Shown here piece after piece: positions 18,494-25,274 of a stretch of DNA of 64,000 nucleotides. The stretch is from Spirochaetia bacterium (GTDB lineage: Bacteria; Spirochaetota; Leptospiria; Leptospirales; Leptonemataceae), in assembly GCA_021413825.1 (NCBI GenBank), contig JAIOPQ010000027.1:1-64000 (forward strand). Direction: 5' to 3'. The position numbers and the translations under genes were made by a program. Positions within the stretch are counted from its first letter, which is position 1. The number at the start of each line of letters is the position of its first letter. A model generated the notes under the pieces. That model did not search any database and was not told the DNA's origin. It saw nothing but the letters and a program-made list of their open reading frames with translations.

Positions 18494-18803
18494 TCAACGC
18501 TGAGCCGGTGAGTGCAATTAGAACACCAGCAACGTCCCACAGTGTCGGACGAATATTCTCAACCACACCAAGCCAGCCAAACGCTACCGCTATATAAACT
18601 GCGCCATAGGCCGCATATACTCGACCAGCAGCGACGGGATGAAGCGACAGCAACCATACAAACGTTGCAAGCGAAAACGCAGCTGGAATCAGCAGCCAGG
18701 CCGGTTTGGCTTGCTTTAGTACGAGGTACGGAAGGTAACATCCTACGATTTCTGCAATTGCTGTCACAGCGAACAGGGACAACGTCTTAGCAATGAACAT
18801 CAT
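18471..18803 (-). CDS. ynfA: YnfA/UPF0060 family small membrane protein
   Basis: A 110-residue protein with four membrane helices and the family sequence [33 protein letters not shown] and [20 protein letters not shown]. YnfA proteins resemble small multidrug resistance (SMR) transporters in size and topology, and a drug-efflux role has been reported for some members. Length matches the family. It is convergent with, and overlaps by 23 bases, the upstream membrane protein gene. Confidence 0.9.
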   Translation of the reverse strand: MMFIAKTLSLFAVTAIAEIVGCYLPYLVLKQAKPAWLLIPAAFSLATFVWLLSLHPVAAGRVYAAYGAVYIAVAFGWLGVVENIRPTLWDVAGVLIALTGSALIILQPRT

Positions 18804-18863
18804 ACCAACTTATAATCCGGTAACGCCGTCGCACTGGGCTCGGGTGCCTTTACAACATTTTTT

Positions 18864-18893
18864 TTCACCCGGTTATTGACCCTGGAGTATACT
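18864..18893 (+). promoter_or_regulatory. Possible promoter for the small membrane protein at 18937
   Basis: TTCACC (18864-18869), an 18-base spacer and TATACT (18888-18893) form a plausible vegetative promoter in the gap after the divergent ynfA start. The spacing to the ATG leaves a leader of about 37 bases containing the strong ribosome site. Confidence 0.4.
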
Positions 18894-18936
18894 GCAGGGC
18901 TTAAACTAGAACTATGAAGAATAAGGAGGTGGCCAG

Positions 18937-19149
18937 ATGGCTACTGAAAATTTTCTCAGCGAACAGTGTCTCATTCCAATCCTCGGAGGTTTCGTTGTAC
19001 CAAAAGGTCTAATCGCATCGTTCTGGAATCCCGGCGAAATGTTCTGGATCGCGCTCGGTATTTCAGTTCTGGCAATCTGGTTTGGGATCTCGTTGTTCAA
19101 CAAGAGAAACAAGAAGGCCGCTGGCGGCTGGGTTGTTAGCCTGAGATAA
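18937..19149 (+). CDS. Small single-span membrane protein (70 residues)
   Basis: The ATG is preceded by AATAAGGAGGTGGCCAG, one of the strongest ribosome sites in the window, which argues that this short frame is real. The protein has a membrane helix at about residues 34-52 (MFWIALGISVLAIWFGISLF) followed by a basic NKRNKKAAGG, so the C-terminus should face the cytoplasm. Function unknown. It precedes the MlaF-like ATPase by 131 bases in the same direction. Confidence 0.6.
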   Translation: MATENFLSEQCLIPILGGFVVPKGLIASFWNPGEMFWIALGISVLAIWFGISLFNKRNKKAAGGWVVSLR

Positions 19150-19280
19150 CCCCGGGAAATACTGCCTTGTTGCCCGTCAGTGTATGCAAACAAGGGGCAT
19201 GAAATCGATCACGGCGCGTCTCTGGTTCGCGGCCATTTTCGCGGTTGTGATCAAACCGGGGGCCAGAAATATGTTTCCAA

Positions 19281-20024
19281 ATGATCGAAATTATCGATCT
19301 AAAGAAATCTTTCGGCAAAACACCTGTGCTGCAGGGAGTCAATCTAACCATTCGTGACGATGAAACGATGGTTATCATCGGACCCAGCGGTTGCGGGAAA
19401 AGTGTTCTGCTAAAACACATCATAGGATTGCTGCGACCGGACTCCGGGCACCTCATTATCGACGGAGAGGACACCACAGGGTTCAACGAGCGTCAGCTAT
19501 ACAAAGTTCGTGAACGTTTTGGCATGCTGTTTCAGGCCGCAGCTCTTTTTGAATCAATGACTGCAGGTGAAAACGTTGGCCTTTGGATTCGCGAGCATAC
19601 AGACATGCCTGAGGATCAGGTGCAGGCAAATGTTTCGCGCATCTTTAATCTGATTGGGCTAAAAGGTGCAGAGACCAAGCGGCCCTCAGAATTGAGCGGT
19701 GGGATGAAGAAGCGAGTAGGTCTCGCGCGCGCTATCATTCACAATCCTAAGTTTCTTCTCTATGATGAACCCACTACGGGTCTCGATCCAATCATGTCAG
19801 ACATCATCAATGATCTGATCCTGCGCATTCGCGCTGAGCTAAAAAATACTGCGATTGTTGTCACGCATGACATGGTGAGCGTATTCAAGGTCGCTGATCG
19901 CATTGCAATGCTGCACAAGGGCAAAATCATCTTTCTTGGGACGCCGGAGGAAATCAAGCAAAGCGAGGATGAGCGAGTACAACAGTTTATTCACGGCAAA
20001 GCAAAGGGACCGATTTCCCTCTAG
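19281..20024 (+). CDS. mlaF: MlaF-type ABC ATPase
   Basis: A 247-residue ATPase with Walker A GPSGCGKSV at residues 34-42, Q-loop in MLFQAAALFESMTAGENV, signature LSGGMKKRVGLARA, and Walker B LLYDEPTTGLDPI. The sequence FQAAALFESMTAGENV and the GGMKKR signature are typical of MlaF/Mkl, the ATPase that powers phospholipid transport between the membranes with MlaE permease and MlaD. No mlaE, mlaD, mlaB or mlaC is adjacent; partners must be elsewhere in the genome. Confidence 0.85.
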   Translation: MIEIIDLKKSFGKTPVLQGVNLTIRDDETMVIIGPSGCGKSVLLKHIIGLLRPDSGHLIIDGEDTTGFNERQLYKVRERFGMLFQAAALFESMTAGENVGLWIREHTDMPEDQVQANVSRIFNLIGLKGAETKRPSELSGGMKKRVGLARAIIHNPKFLLYDEPTTGLDPIMSDIINDLILRIRAELKNTAIVVTHDMVSVFKVADRIAMLHKGKIIFLGTPEEIKQSEDERVQQFIHGKAKGPISL

Positions 20025-20109
20025 CACTTACTCCCTGGCATGACAAATATCACCCGGATGGATTCACGATTTTCCACCCGAGGCAGGAAAAAACCGTACA
20101 ATATGCACT

Positions 20110-20688
20110 GTGGAAGGACAAAATAAAGAGCGCAAGATGATCGATCTGCTCACTGCGTTGCGATCGGGCGCACAGCTCGACAGTTCTGGATTCATAGTAG
20201 GAGCACGTTTTCACGAACGCTCGACATACACTATCTTTGACATCACCGCTTACACTGGACTCAAGAGGGTCGACCCCACTGAGGACGGCGGACTCTCGAT
20301 CTATTCAGGCGGTTTCAAGGTTTACTTTGTGTACGAACCATCCACATATCCATTGAAATATATGGAACCGTATTTGCGCGATGAAGGCGAACAAGTGCCA
20401 CTTCGCTGGGATGAACTGGATATAGTAGAGACTCAAACGCGCGATCGTATCCTGATCTCAAAAAAAATCCAGCTCTTGATGGGTTCCTTCGGTGTCGTCT
20501 CTCCTGGGAACAATGGCTTTCTTTACTATTTTTATCCGGGACCGCAGGCCATCAAGAACGTCAGGGAATTCGTTGCAAACGTCCTGCACGTTGATCTGCG
20601 TGTGGACTCAAAACTAACGGCTCAAGCAATGGCTCTACTGGACCCACATCTTACGTATTTCAACGAGTCTACGAGCAAGGAGGAATAA
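20110..20688 (+). CDS. Hypothetical protein, cytoplasmic
   Basis: A protein of up to 192 residues. The longest frame starts at GTG 20110; an ATG at 20137 (MIDLLTALRSGAQ) is an alternative. It has no signal peptide or membrane helix and is rich in aromatic residues (GGFKVYFVYEPSTYPLKY, GNNGFLYYFYPGPQ). It follows the mlaF-like gene by 85 bases in the same direction. Family not recognised. Confidence 0.55.
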   Translation: MEGQNKERKMIDLLTALRSGAQLDSSGFIVGARFHERSTYTIFDITAYTGLKRVDPTEDGGLSIYSGGFKVYFVYEPSTYPLKYMEPYLRDEGEQVPLRWDELDIVETQTRDRILISKKIQLLMGSFGVVSPGNNGFLYYFYPGPQAIKNVREFVANVLHVDLRVDSKLTAQAMALLDPHLTYFNESTSKEE

Positions 20689-20754
20689 ACTTGAAGCGCT
20701 CGCGTCTAGCATGCCGAATGCGCAGCGCCTGCAAGGCGCGATATTCAGATGAGA

Positions 20755-21381
20755 TCACCAGTGGAGCAACAAACGACCCATCAATACTCCAGACCCGGCC
20801 AATGCAAATGTGGGCATCAGGTGATAGAGTAAAACATGCACAGGTGCCTGGCTGGGGCAGAAAAATTGCTGTAGCGCAACTGCGAGTAGCCCCGCCGAGA
20901 GCCCTGCAAGGAGAGCCGTGGCCCGAGGATACACGGGTGCGGCGCGCTTGATCATTCCGAGCATGATACCGGCAGACATAAGCCCGCCAAGACCAACATC
21001 ACGAGCGCATGCTATATCAGCAAGGGTCGGACTGGTAAGAGTTATCGGATTAAGGAACATCCGAATACAAAGCGAAATCACATACAACATGAGCAAAGCA
21101 GCTCCTGTGCTAATCAGATAGATCGGCTTATTGCCTGGGATGCGCACGTAGAGCGATGCTGCGGCGCAGAAGGACGCAGCCGCGAATACGGCTAGAGTCT
21201 CCAGAGAAAAAATCACTCCAGAATGGTAAATGCCCGGAAGTTGAAGGCGAATCAAGATGACCATGCATGCGCTGAGGATTGGCGCAAGGAATGCCCACAC
21301 AGAGAAACTTCGCATAGCCTGTAAGCGCGGCACCGGTTTGAGCTCTAAAGAAAGGTTACGGATCAATTCCTGAGTTTTCAT
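20755..21381 (-). CDS. nrsF: NrsF (DUF1109) anti-sigma factor, membrane-bound
   Basis: A 208-residue protein with six predicted membrane helices after a short cytoplasmic N-terminus (MKTQELIRNLSLELKPVPRL). Length and content fit DUF1109/NrsF. Cys125 (ADIACARDVG) and Cys175 (QQFFCPSQAP) are 50 residues apart, the same spacing as the two cysteines described as essential for metal response in Caulobacter NrsF. NrsF holds its sigma factor at the membrane and releases it on metal or redox stress. It overlaps the end of the sigma gene by 26 bases, so the two are translationally coupled. Confidence 0.85.
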   Translation of the reverse strand: MKTQELIRNLSLELKPVPRLQAMRSFSVWAFLAPILSACMVILIRLQLPGIYHSGVIFSLETLAVFAAASFCAAASLYVRIPGNKPIYLISTGAALLMLYVISLCIRMFLNPITLTSPTLADIACARDVGLGGLMSAGIMLGMIKRAAPVYPRATALLAGLSAGLLAVALQQFFCPSQAPVHVLLYHLMPTFALAGSGVLMGRLLLHW

Positions 21382-21937
21382 AACCCATCTCCCTCAGGAA
21401 CTTTCGTAGAGACTTCCTGGCACGGTGTACGGTAACTTTAGTTGCGGTTTCGCTAATTTGTAATTCTGCGGCGGCTTCCCTGATCGACTTACCCTCAAAG
21501 GTTGTGAGCGTAAACGCTTGCTCTTGTTTTTGAGGCAACATACTGAGACAGCGTTTTATGGCCGATTCTATTTCTCCCGAAAGATCCTCGTCCGCATGCG
21601 TAGACTGAAACGTATCTTCTAGATTCCCTGGCACTTCAGGGAGGCGCCCAAGCTTTCTGGCATGATCAGCGCAGCGGTATCGAACAATGGCCCAGAGCCA
21701 GGGCAAAAAGGGACGACCTGGGTCATACGTTGCACGAGTCCTATGAATCGAAAGTAGCACTTCCTGAACTACATCTTCCGCCGCGTCGTAGTCACGAACG
21801 CGCGAGCGAATGTAAGGCCGAATCCTCAATGCAACCAACCCGAGCAATTCTTCATATGCCTTAGCGTCTCCGTCCTGCGAGCGAGCCATGCGTTCGCCAA
21901 GAGCTGCGGGATCATGCGAGGATTGCGAATCGCGCAT
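21356..21937 (-). CDS. sigF: ECF RNA polymerase sigma factor, SigF type
   Basis: A 193-residue sigma factor with region 2 (YDAAEDVVQEVLLSIHRTRATYDPGRPF split by a loop, then LPWLWAIVRYRCADHARK) and region 4 (IREAAAELQISETATKVTVHRARKSLRKFL). The pairing with a DUF1109 anti-sigma factor and the PFLPWLWAI segment are characteristic of the SigF/ECF16 group. In Caulobacter and relatives this group controls MNIO/DUF2063/bufferin genes under copper, cadmium or chromate stress. Start at ATG 21937. It is divergent from a bufferin operon and probably autoregulates. Confidence 0.88.
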   Translation of the reverse strand: MRDSQSSHDPAALGERMARSQDGDAKAYEELLGLVALRIRPYIRSRVRDYDAAEDVVQEVLLSIHRTRATYDPGRPFLPWLWAIVRYRCADHARKLGRLPEVPGNLEDTFQSTHADEDLSGEIESAIKRCLSMLPQKQEQAFTLTTFEGKSIREAAAELQISETATKVTVHRARKSLRKFLREMGYENSGIDP

Positions 21938-22003
21938 GGGCTAGAATGCTCAGGCACGTTTGCGGTATCAATTAGAATTCGTATCATATTGAAGGACTGA
22001 TAC

Positions 22004-22031
22004 GTATTCATGACGGCCAGCTCAAAGTTAC
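22004..22031 (-). promoter_or_regulatory. Candidate SigF promoter of sigF-nrsF
   Basis: Reading the minus strand, GTAACT (22031 to 22026), 16 bases, then GAATAC (22009 to 22004). The same layout occurs on the plus strand in front of bufB (GTAACC-N16-GGATTG). The shared pattern GTAAC(C/T)-N16-G(G/A)AT resembles the GTAACC-type -35 element described for SigF promoters. It would give a leader of about 65 bases. Confidence 0.5.
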
Positions 22032-22053
22032 GCGATTATTTTTAAAAATTCGT

Positions 22054-22081
22054 GTAACCGATTCAGAATCTGAACGGATTG
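22054..22081 (+). promoter_or_regulatory. Candidate SigF promoter of the bufferin operon, with a palindromic spacer
   Basis: GTAACC at 22054-22059, then 16 bases, then GGATTG at 22076-22081. The spacer contains a perfect odd palindrome, TTCAGA-A-TCTGAA, at 22062-22074. The -10 box lies only about 6 bases before the bufB ATG and there is no ribosome site, so the message may be leaderless. Confidence 0.5.
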
Positions 22082-22086
22082 TCTGC

Positions 22087-22929
22087 ATGAACCACGTTGG
22101 GCTTGGGCTTAGACGCGAGCATTACGCATATCTTCTGGCTAACAAACCTCGAGTTGCGCAGTGGTTTGAGGCCATTTCAGAGAACTACCTGGACAGCCAC
22201 GGTCGACCGAAGGCTGTCCTCAATGAAATCCGCCGGAATTTTCCCGTAGCATTACACGGTGTTTCCTTGTCGATCGGCAGTGCGCTTCCGCCATCCAGAG
22301 ATTATCTTTCGAAACTAAAGGATCTTGCTGATGAAATTGATCCCTTCTTGATTTCCGATCATTTCTGTTGGACTGGATTGCAAAACGAGAATCTCCACGA
22401 TCTTCTACCCCTTCCGTTCTGTGAAGAGACAGTCGATACGCTTTGTCGGAATATAGACATTACGCAGACATTTTTAGGGCGGTCGATAGCTCTTGAAAAT
22501 GTTTCAAGCTACATCACTTTCAGAGATTCAACAATGTTTGAATGGGAATTCATCTGCGAGATTTCCAAACGAAGTGGCTGTCGCATCTTACTGGATGTAA
22601 ACAATGTTCACGTCAATGCAACAAATCACAGTTTTGACGCGCTGACCTACCTGAATTACATCCCAGGTGATTCAGTCGCAGAAATTCATATTGCAGGGCA
22701 TTCCAATCGAGGTGCGTATCTATTCGATACTCATTCCACTCCCGTCAGTGAAGAAGTGTGGCGTCTTCTGGAACACGCCGTAAACAGAATGCCCGATGTT
22801 CCTGTTCTACTCGAGCGCGACGAAGACATTCCGGAATTTCCCGAATTGGAAATGGAGTTGGAACAGGCCTTGAATCACTGCGCATCTGCAGAAACGGACT
22901 CGTATTTAGAAGTCACACAAAGGAGATAA
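22087..22929 (+). CDS. bufB: MNIO (DUF692) iron enzyme, bufferin-maturing BufB-like
   Basis: A 280-residue TIM-barrel protein of the multinuclear non-haem iron oxygenase family. Recognisable landmarks are ALHGVSLSIGS (His57), SDHFCW (Asp91, His92), LENVSSY (Glu137, Asn138), LDVNNV (Asp170, Asn172-173), HIAGH (His201, His205) and LLERDED (Glu243), which fit the conserved metal ligands. Such enzymes modify Cys residues of partner peptides, for example to thiooxazoles in bufferins. Start at ATG 22087, MNHVGLGLRREHY, the usual family start. It is followed after two bases by a Cys-rich precursor gene and then by the DUF2063 partner. Confidence 0.9.
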   Translation: MNHVGLGLRREHYAYLLANKPRVAQWFEAISENYLDSHGRPKAVLNEIRRNFPVALHGVSLSIGSALPPSRDYLSKLKDLADEIDPFLISDHFCWTGLQNENLHDLLPLPFCEETVDTLCRNIDITQTFLGRSIALENVSSYITFRDSTMFEWEFICEISKRSGCRILLDVNNVHVNATNHSFDALTYLNYIPGDSVAEIHIAGHSNRGAYLFDTHSTPVSEEVWRLLEHAVNRMPDVPVLLERDEDIPEFPELEMELEQALNHCASAETDSYLEVTQRR

Positions 22930-22931
22930 AG

Positions 22932-23171
22932 ATGAACAAAACATTAGTAACGGCAGCGCTCAGCGGGTTGATGCTGGCGGCTTCATGCGCCACTGCGGAT
23001 AGCCCAAAGATGGCCGAGGGAAAATGCTACGGTATCAACTCTTGCAAAGGACAGACAGACTGCGGCGGAAAGGATCACAGCTGCTCAGGAAAAAACTCGT
23101 GCAAGGGTCAGGGCTGGAAACATATGAGCAAGAAAGACTGCGAAGCAAAGAATGGAAAATTCGAAGCTTGA
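22932..23171 (+). CDS. bufA: Bufferin-like RiPP precursor 1 (Cys-rich, exported)
   Basis: A 79-residue peptide starting at ATG 22932 after AAAGGAGATAAAG. It has an N-terminal export signal (MNKTLVTAALSGLMLAAS) ending in a lipobox-like AASC at Cys19. The mature part has six more Cys (32, 38, 44, 51, 57, 70) and an internal repeat of the motif CxGxNSCKG (CYGINSCKG and CSGKNSCKG). The pattern resembles BufA2-type bufferins, which bind copper or other metals in the periplasm after modification of Cys by the MNIO enzyme. It is too short to be called with confidence by length alone, but its position directly after bufB and the homology to the second peptide make it secure. Confidence 0.85.
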   Translation: MNKTLVTAALSGLMLAASCATADSPKMAEGKCYGINSCKGQTDCGGKDHSCSGKNSCKGQGWKHMSKKDCEAKNGKFEA

Positions 23172-23179
23172 ATCAGGCA

Positions 23180-23203
23180 GGGGCGGATTACCGCCCCGTT
23201 TTC
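23180..23203 (+). terminator. GC-rich stem-loop with short T-run between bufA and bufC
   Basis: GGGGCGG (23180-23186), loop ATTA, CCGCCCC (23191-23197), then GTTTTC. A perfect seven-pair G+C stem followed by four T is a partial terminator or RNA stabiliser. It lies nine bases after the precursor stop and ends just before the bufC ATG, so it could lower bufC expression relative to the precursor. Confidence 0.6.
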
Positions 23204-23205
23204 AA

Positions 23206-23991
23206 ATGAGTCGACTGGAGTATCTCCAGAGCGCGATCAAGGAAAGCCTGCTCGGAAATTCCGAGGCGGCTACTGCTTTGATTCTCCCCGGCGGATCCCT
23301 GTCGGCAGAAGCAGCGCTGGCTGTTTATGCGACCGGTTACGAAGCTCGCCTCACAGAAGCGTTAGGCGACATTTATGAGACCATTTGGCGAGTGCTCGGC
23401 GATGATCTGTTTTTTTCGGAGTGCAGTGCTTACATTGAGTCCAATCCATCGAGGACTCATAACCTGTCGCACTACGGTGAGAACTTCGCCGATTTTCTGG
23501 CCCCTCGGTTCATGGATCATCCATTCCTAAAAGACGTTGCGCAGCTTGAATGGCAAATAGCGCGCTTGTTTCATCAAAAGGAATCCAAAGCCAAGGAGAT
23601 CGATGCCGGCGTTGCCGCCTCCGAGGGTGAAATTTCATTCTCTTTTCATTCACACTGGTTTCTTTTGGAGTCCGCATACCCGATTTATTCTATCTGGAGT
23701 GCACGGGCCGATTCTGATGCGCTTGCATTGGCGCTTGAGCAGGATCGGTCAGAGAGATTGTTCGTGTATAAGAAGGACAACACGATTTATTTGAAAACCC
23801 TTACAACCCCGCAGGCGTTGATATTAAAGGCACTGACCGAAGGTTCTACACTTACAACTGCACTGTCGGCACAGCAGAATACGAACACAGACGATGTGTC
23901 AGAGTTATTTTCATTGATTTCGAATTCGGCAATTATTAAAAACATACAAGTATCATCCAGGAGAATGACATGGGTACAAAACATATCTTGA
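23206..23991 (+). CDS. bufC: DUF2063 partner protein (BufC-like)
   Basis: A 261-residue protein from ATG 23206 (MSRLEYLQSAIKESLLG); the frame is open from 23152 but that would overlap the precursor. The N-terminal DUF2063 domain is clear: ALAVYATGYEARLTEALGDIYETIWRVLGDD and YIESNPSRTHNLSHYGENFADFL. The C-terminal half is more variable, with a winged-helix-like stretch (TLTTPQALILKALTEGSTL). These proteins bind the precursor and deliver it to the MNIO enzyme. The last 22 bases overlap the second precursor gene. Confidence 0.88.
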   Translation: MSRLEYLQSAIKESLLGNSEAATALILPGGSLSAEAALAVYATGYEARLTEALGDIYETIWRVLGDDLFFSECSAYIESNPSRTHNLSHYGENFADFLAPRFMDHPFLKDVAQLEWQIARLFHQKESKAKEIDAGVAASEGEISFSFHSHWFLLESAYPIYSIWSARADSDALALALEQDRSERLFVYKKDNTIYLKTLTTPQALILKALTEGSTLTTALSAQQNTNTDDVSELFSLISNSAIIKNIQVSSRRMTWVQNIS

Positions 23992-24248
23992 TTGCGGCGG
24001 CACTTAGCGGCCTCATGTCTTGCGCGACCGGTTCCCAAACTGTGGGCAATCCAAAATCAACGTGCACGCCTGGGGCAGATAAGATGTGCGGGGAATGCTA
24101 CGGCATTAACTCGTGCAAGGGCACTGGCGATTGCGGCGGTGCGGATGGCGGTGCTTGCAAAGGCACCAACTCATGCAAGGGAAAAGGTTTCCTGAATATG
24201 ACTGCGCAACAGTGTAAAATCCACGCCGGTACATTCAAGAAAAGCTGA
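23970..24248 (+). CDS. Bufferin-like RiPP precursor 2 (Cys-rich, exported)
   Basis: A 92-residue peptide from ATG 23970, eight bases after CCAGGAGA and overlapping the end of bufC. The signal ends in LSGLMSC, a good lipobox with Cys18, so the mature peptide may be lipid-anchored. Further Cys at 32, 40, 43, 49, 55, 63, 69 and 82. It shares CYGINSCKG, DCGG, a second CKGTNSCKG and the ending M-x4-C-x4-G-x-F with precursor 1, showing duplication and divergence. It has one extra Cys pair near CGEC. The stop codon lies inside the terminator stem. Confidence 0.85.
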   Translation: MGTKHILIAAALSGLMSCATGSQTVGNPKSTCTPGADKMCGECYGINSCKGTGDCGGADGGACKGTNSCKGKGFLNMTAQQCKIHAGTFKKS

Positions 24249-24280
24249 ACGGAACCATTTAGAATTTCCGTTCAGCTTTT
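24240..24280 (+). terminator. Intrinsic terminator of the bufferin operon
   Basis: A perfect 15-pair inverted repeat: AAAAGCTGAACGGAA (24240-24254) and TTCCGTTCAGCTTTT (24266-24280), with an 11-base loop, ending in a T-run. The A-start and T-end make it work in both directions, so it also insulates the convergent gene at 24294. Confidence 0.9.
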
Positions 24281-24293
24281 CTTGCTTACTCGC

Positions 24294-24695
24294 TTACTTT
24301 GCTCCGAACGAGTTTAGGTCGCGATATGCCAGTGCAATTAATGGCCCCGTCACTCCGAATTGAATCAAGTGGAAAACGAACTGAAGTAGAAGCCATTGTT
24401 CAACATGATTCACCTGGATCTTTGCTGTGTTTGCAATCGTCGACACCGAAAACAAGAATAGCCCCATTAGCATGCCAAACTTGAATCCGCGCCAAAGACT
24501 GTTCCCTGGTCGATGGAAAAACGGATACAGGTACGCCAGAAGTATACCCTGGATCAGCATGGAAACAAATCCCAGTGGAATGATTGGATTTGCGCGAGTA
24601 TAGATTCCAAAAGATTCATATAATTCCTTGAAGAAGAATAGATGCCAACTGGCACCGTGGACAAACGTCGGGATAAGGTAGGCGAGTACGGCCAT
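24294..24695 (-). CDS. Four-helix membrane protein, likely target of the HxlR regulator
   Basis: A 133-residue protein from ATG 24695 (MAVLAYLIPTFVHGASWHLFFFK). The frame is open upstream to 24767, but that part runs through the operator palindromes, so a longer start is unlikely. Four membrane helices are visible, with a charged loop (KELYESFGIYTRANP) after the first and a basic FHRPGNSLWRGFK after the second. Function unknown. The divergent HxlR-type gene with two operators in between suggests that its expression is controlled by that regulator. Confidence 0.65.
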   Translation of the reverse strand: MAVLAYLIPTFVHGASWHLFFFKELYESFGIYTRANPIIPLGFVSMLIQGILLAYLYPFFHRPGNSLWRGFKFGMLMGLFLFSVSTIANTAKIQVNHVEQWLLLQFVFHLIQFGVTGPLIALAYRDLNSFGAK

Positions 24696-24721
24696 ACTAT
24701 ATGTCTTTTTTGTGAATGTAA

Positions 24722-24767
24722 CTTGCATAATGCAAGCTACTATTATGACTTGCTTTTTGCAAGTCAT
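24722..24767. promoter_or_regulatory. Tandem operator: two CTTGC-N5-GCAAG palindromes
   Basis: CTTGC-ATAAT-GCAAG at 24722-24736 and CTTGC-TTTTT-GCAAG at 24749-24763, the second extended to ATGACTTGC/GCAAGTCAT (24745-24767). The start points are 27 bp apart, close to two and a half helical turns. They lie between the divergent membrane protein and HxlR genes, the expected place for HxlR binding. Confidence 0.75.
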
Positions 24768-24783
24768 AATTACTCATGCGGCA

Positions 24784-25197
24784 ATGCTTTCGACACATGA
24801 AACCCATTGTCCCATAGCTTTTGCACTGAACATCTTCGGCGATCACTGGTCCCTGCTTATAATGCGGGACATTCTGTTTCAGAAGAAGAAGCGGTATAAT
24901 GAATTCCTCAACTCAGAGGAGAAGATCAGCACCAACATTCTAGCAGACAGGCTTCAACGACTGGAGGCCAATAGGATCATTAAGAAGAAGAGAGACACCA
25001 TTGATGGGAAGAGTTTCATCTACTCTCCCACCGACAAGGGCCTGGACCTCTTGCCAGTTCTACTCTCCATCGTGCGTTGGAGTGGAAAGCACGATGCAAA
25101 GACAGGTGCCCCTGCTTCATTTCTACGTCAGCTTGAGAAACCAATGAATGATATTGAGCGGAAAATCCGCAGTGAATTTGGTGCCAGGCAGGTGTGA
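24784..25197 (+). CDS. HxlR family transcriptional regulator
   Basis: A 137-residue winged-helix regulator from ATG 24784, containing HCPIAFALNIFGDHWSLLIMRDILF, the HxlR start motif with the conserved Cys, then KRYNEFLNSEEKISTNILADRLQRLEANRIIKKK as recognition helix and wing, and YSPTDKGLDLLPVL. HxlR proteins sense electrophiles, aldehydes or redox state and bind inverted repeats near their own gene; the pair at 24722-24767 is the obvious site. The upstream in-frame Met codons fall in the operator. Confidence 0.88.
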   Translation: MLSTHETHCPIAFALNIFGDHWSLLIMRDILFQKKKRYNEFLNSEEKISTNILADRLQRLEANRIIKKKRDTIDGKSFIYSPTDKGLDLLPVLLSIVRWSGKHDAKTGAPASFLRQLEKPMNDIERKIRSEFGARQV

Positions 25198-25274
25198 CGC
25201 GGAGAAATACAGTCGAAACCCGAGAACGATTCGCACGATAGGCGAACAATCAAGAGGGATTGTGCGAAAAGGTG

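Noticed and set aside
23152..23205. Earlier ATG for bufC
   Set aside because: It would overlap the end of precursor 1 and read through the hairpin; the DUF2063 fold starts at MSRLEYLQ.
24696..24767. Earlier starts for the membrane protein and, on the other strand, for the HxlR gene
   Set aside because: Both extensions run through the two operator palindromes; the family-like starts lie outside them.
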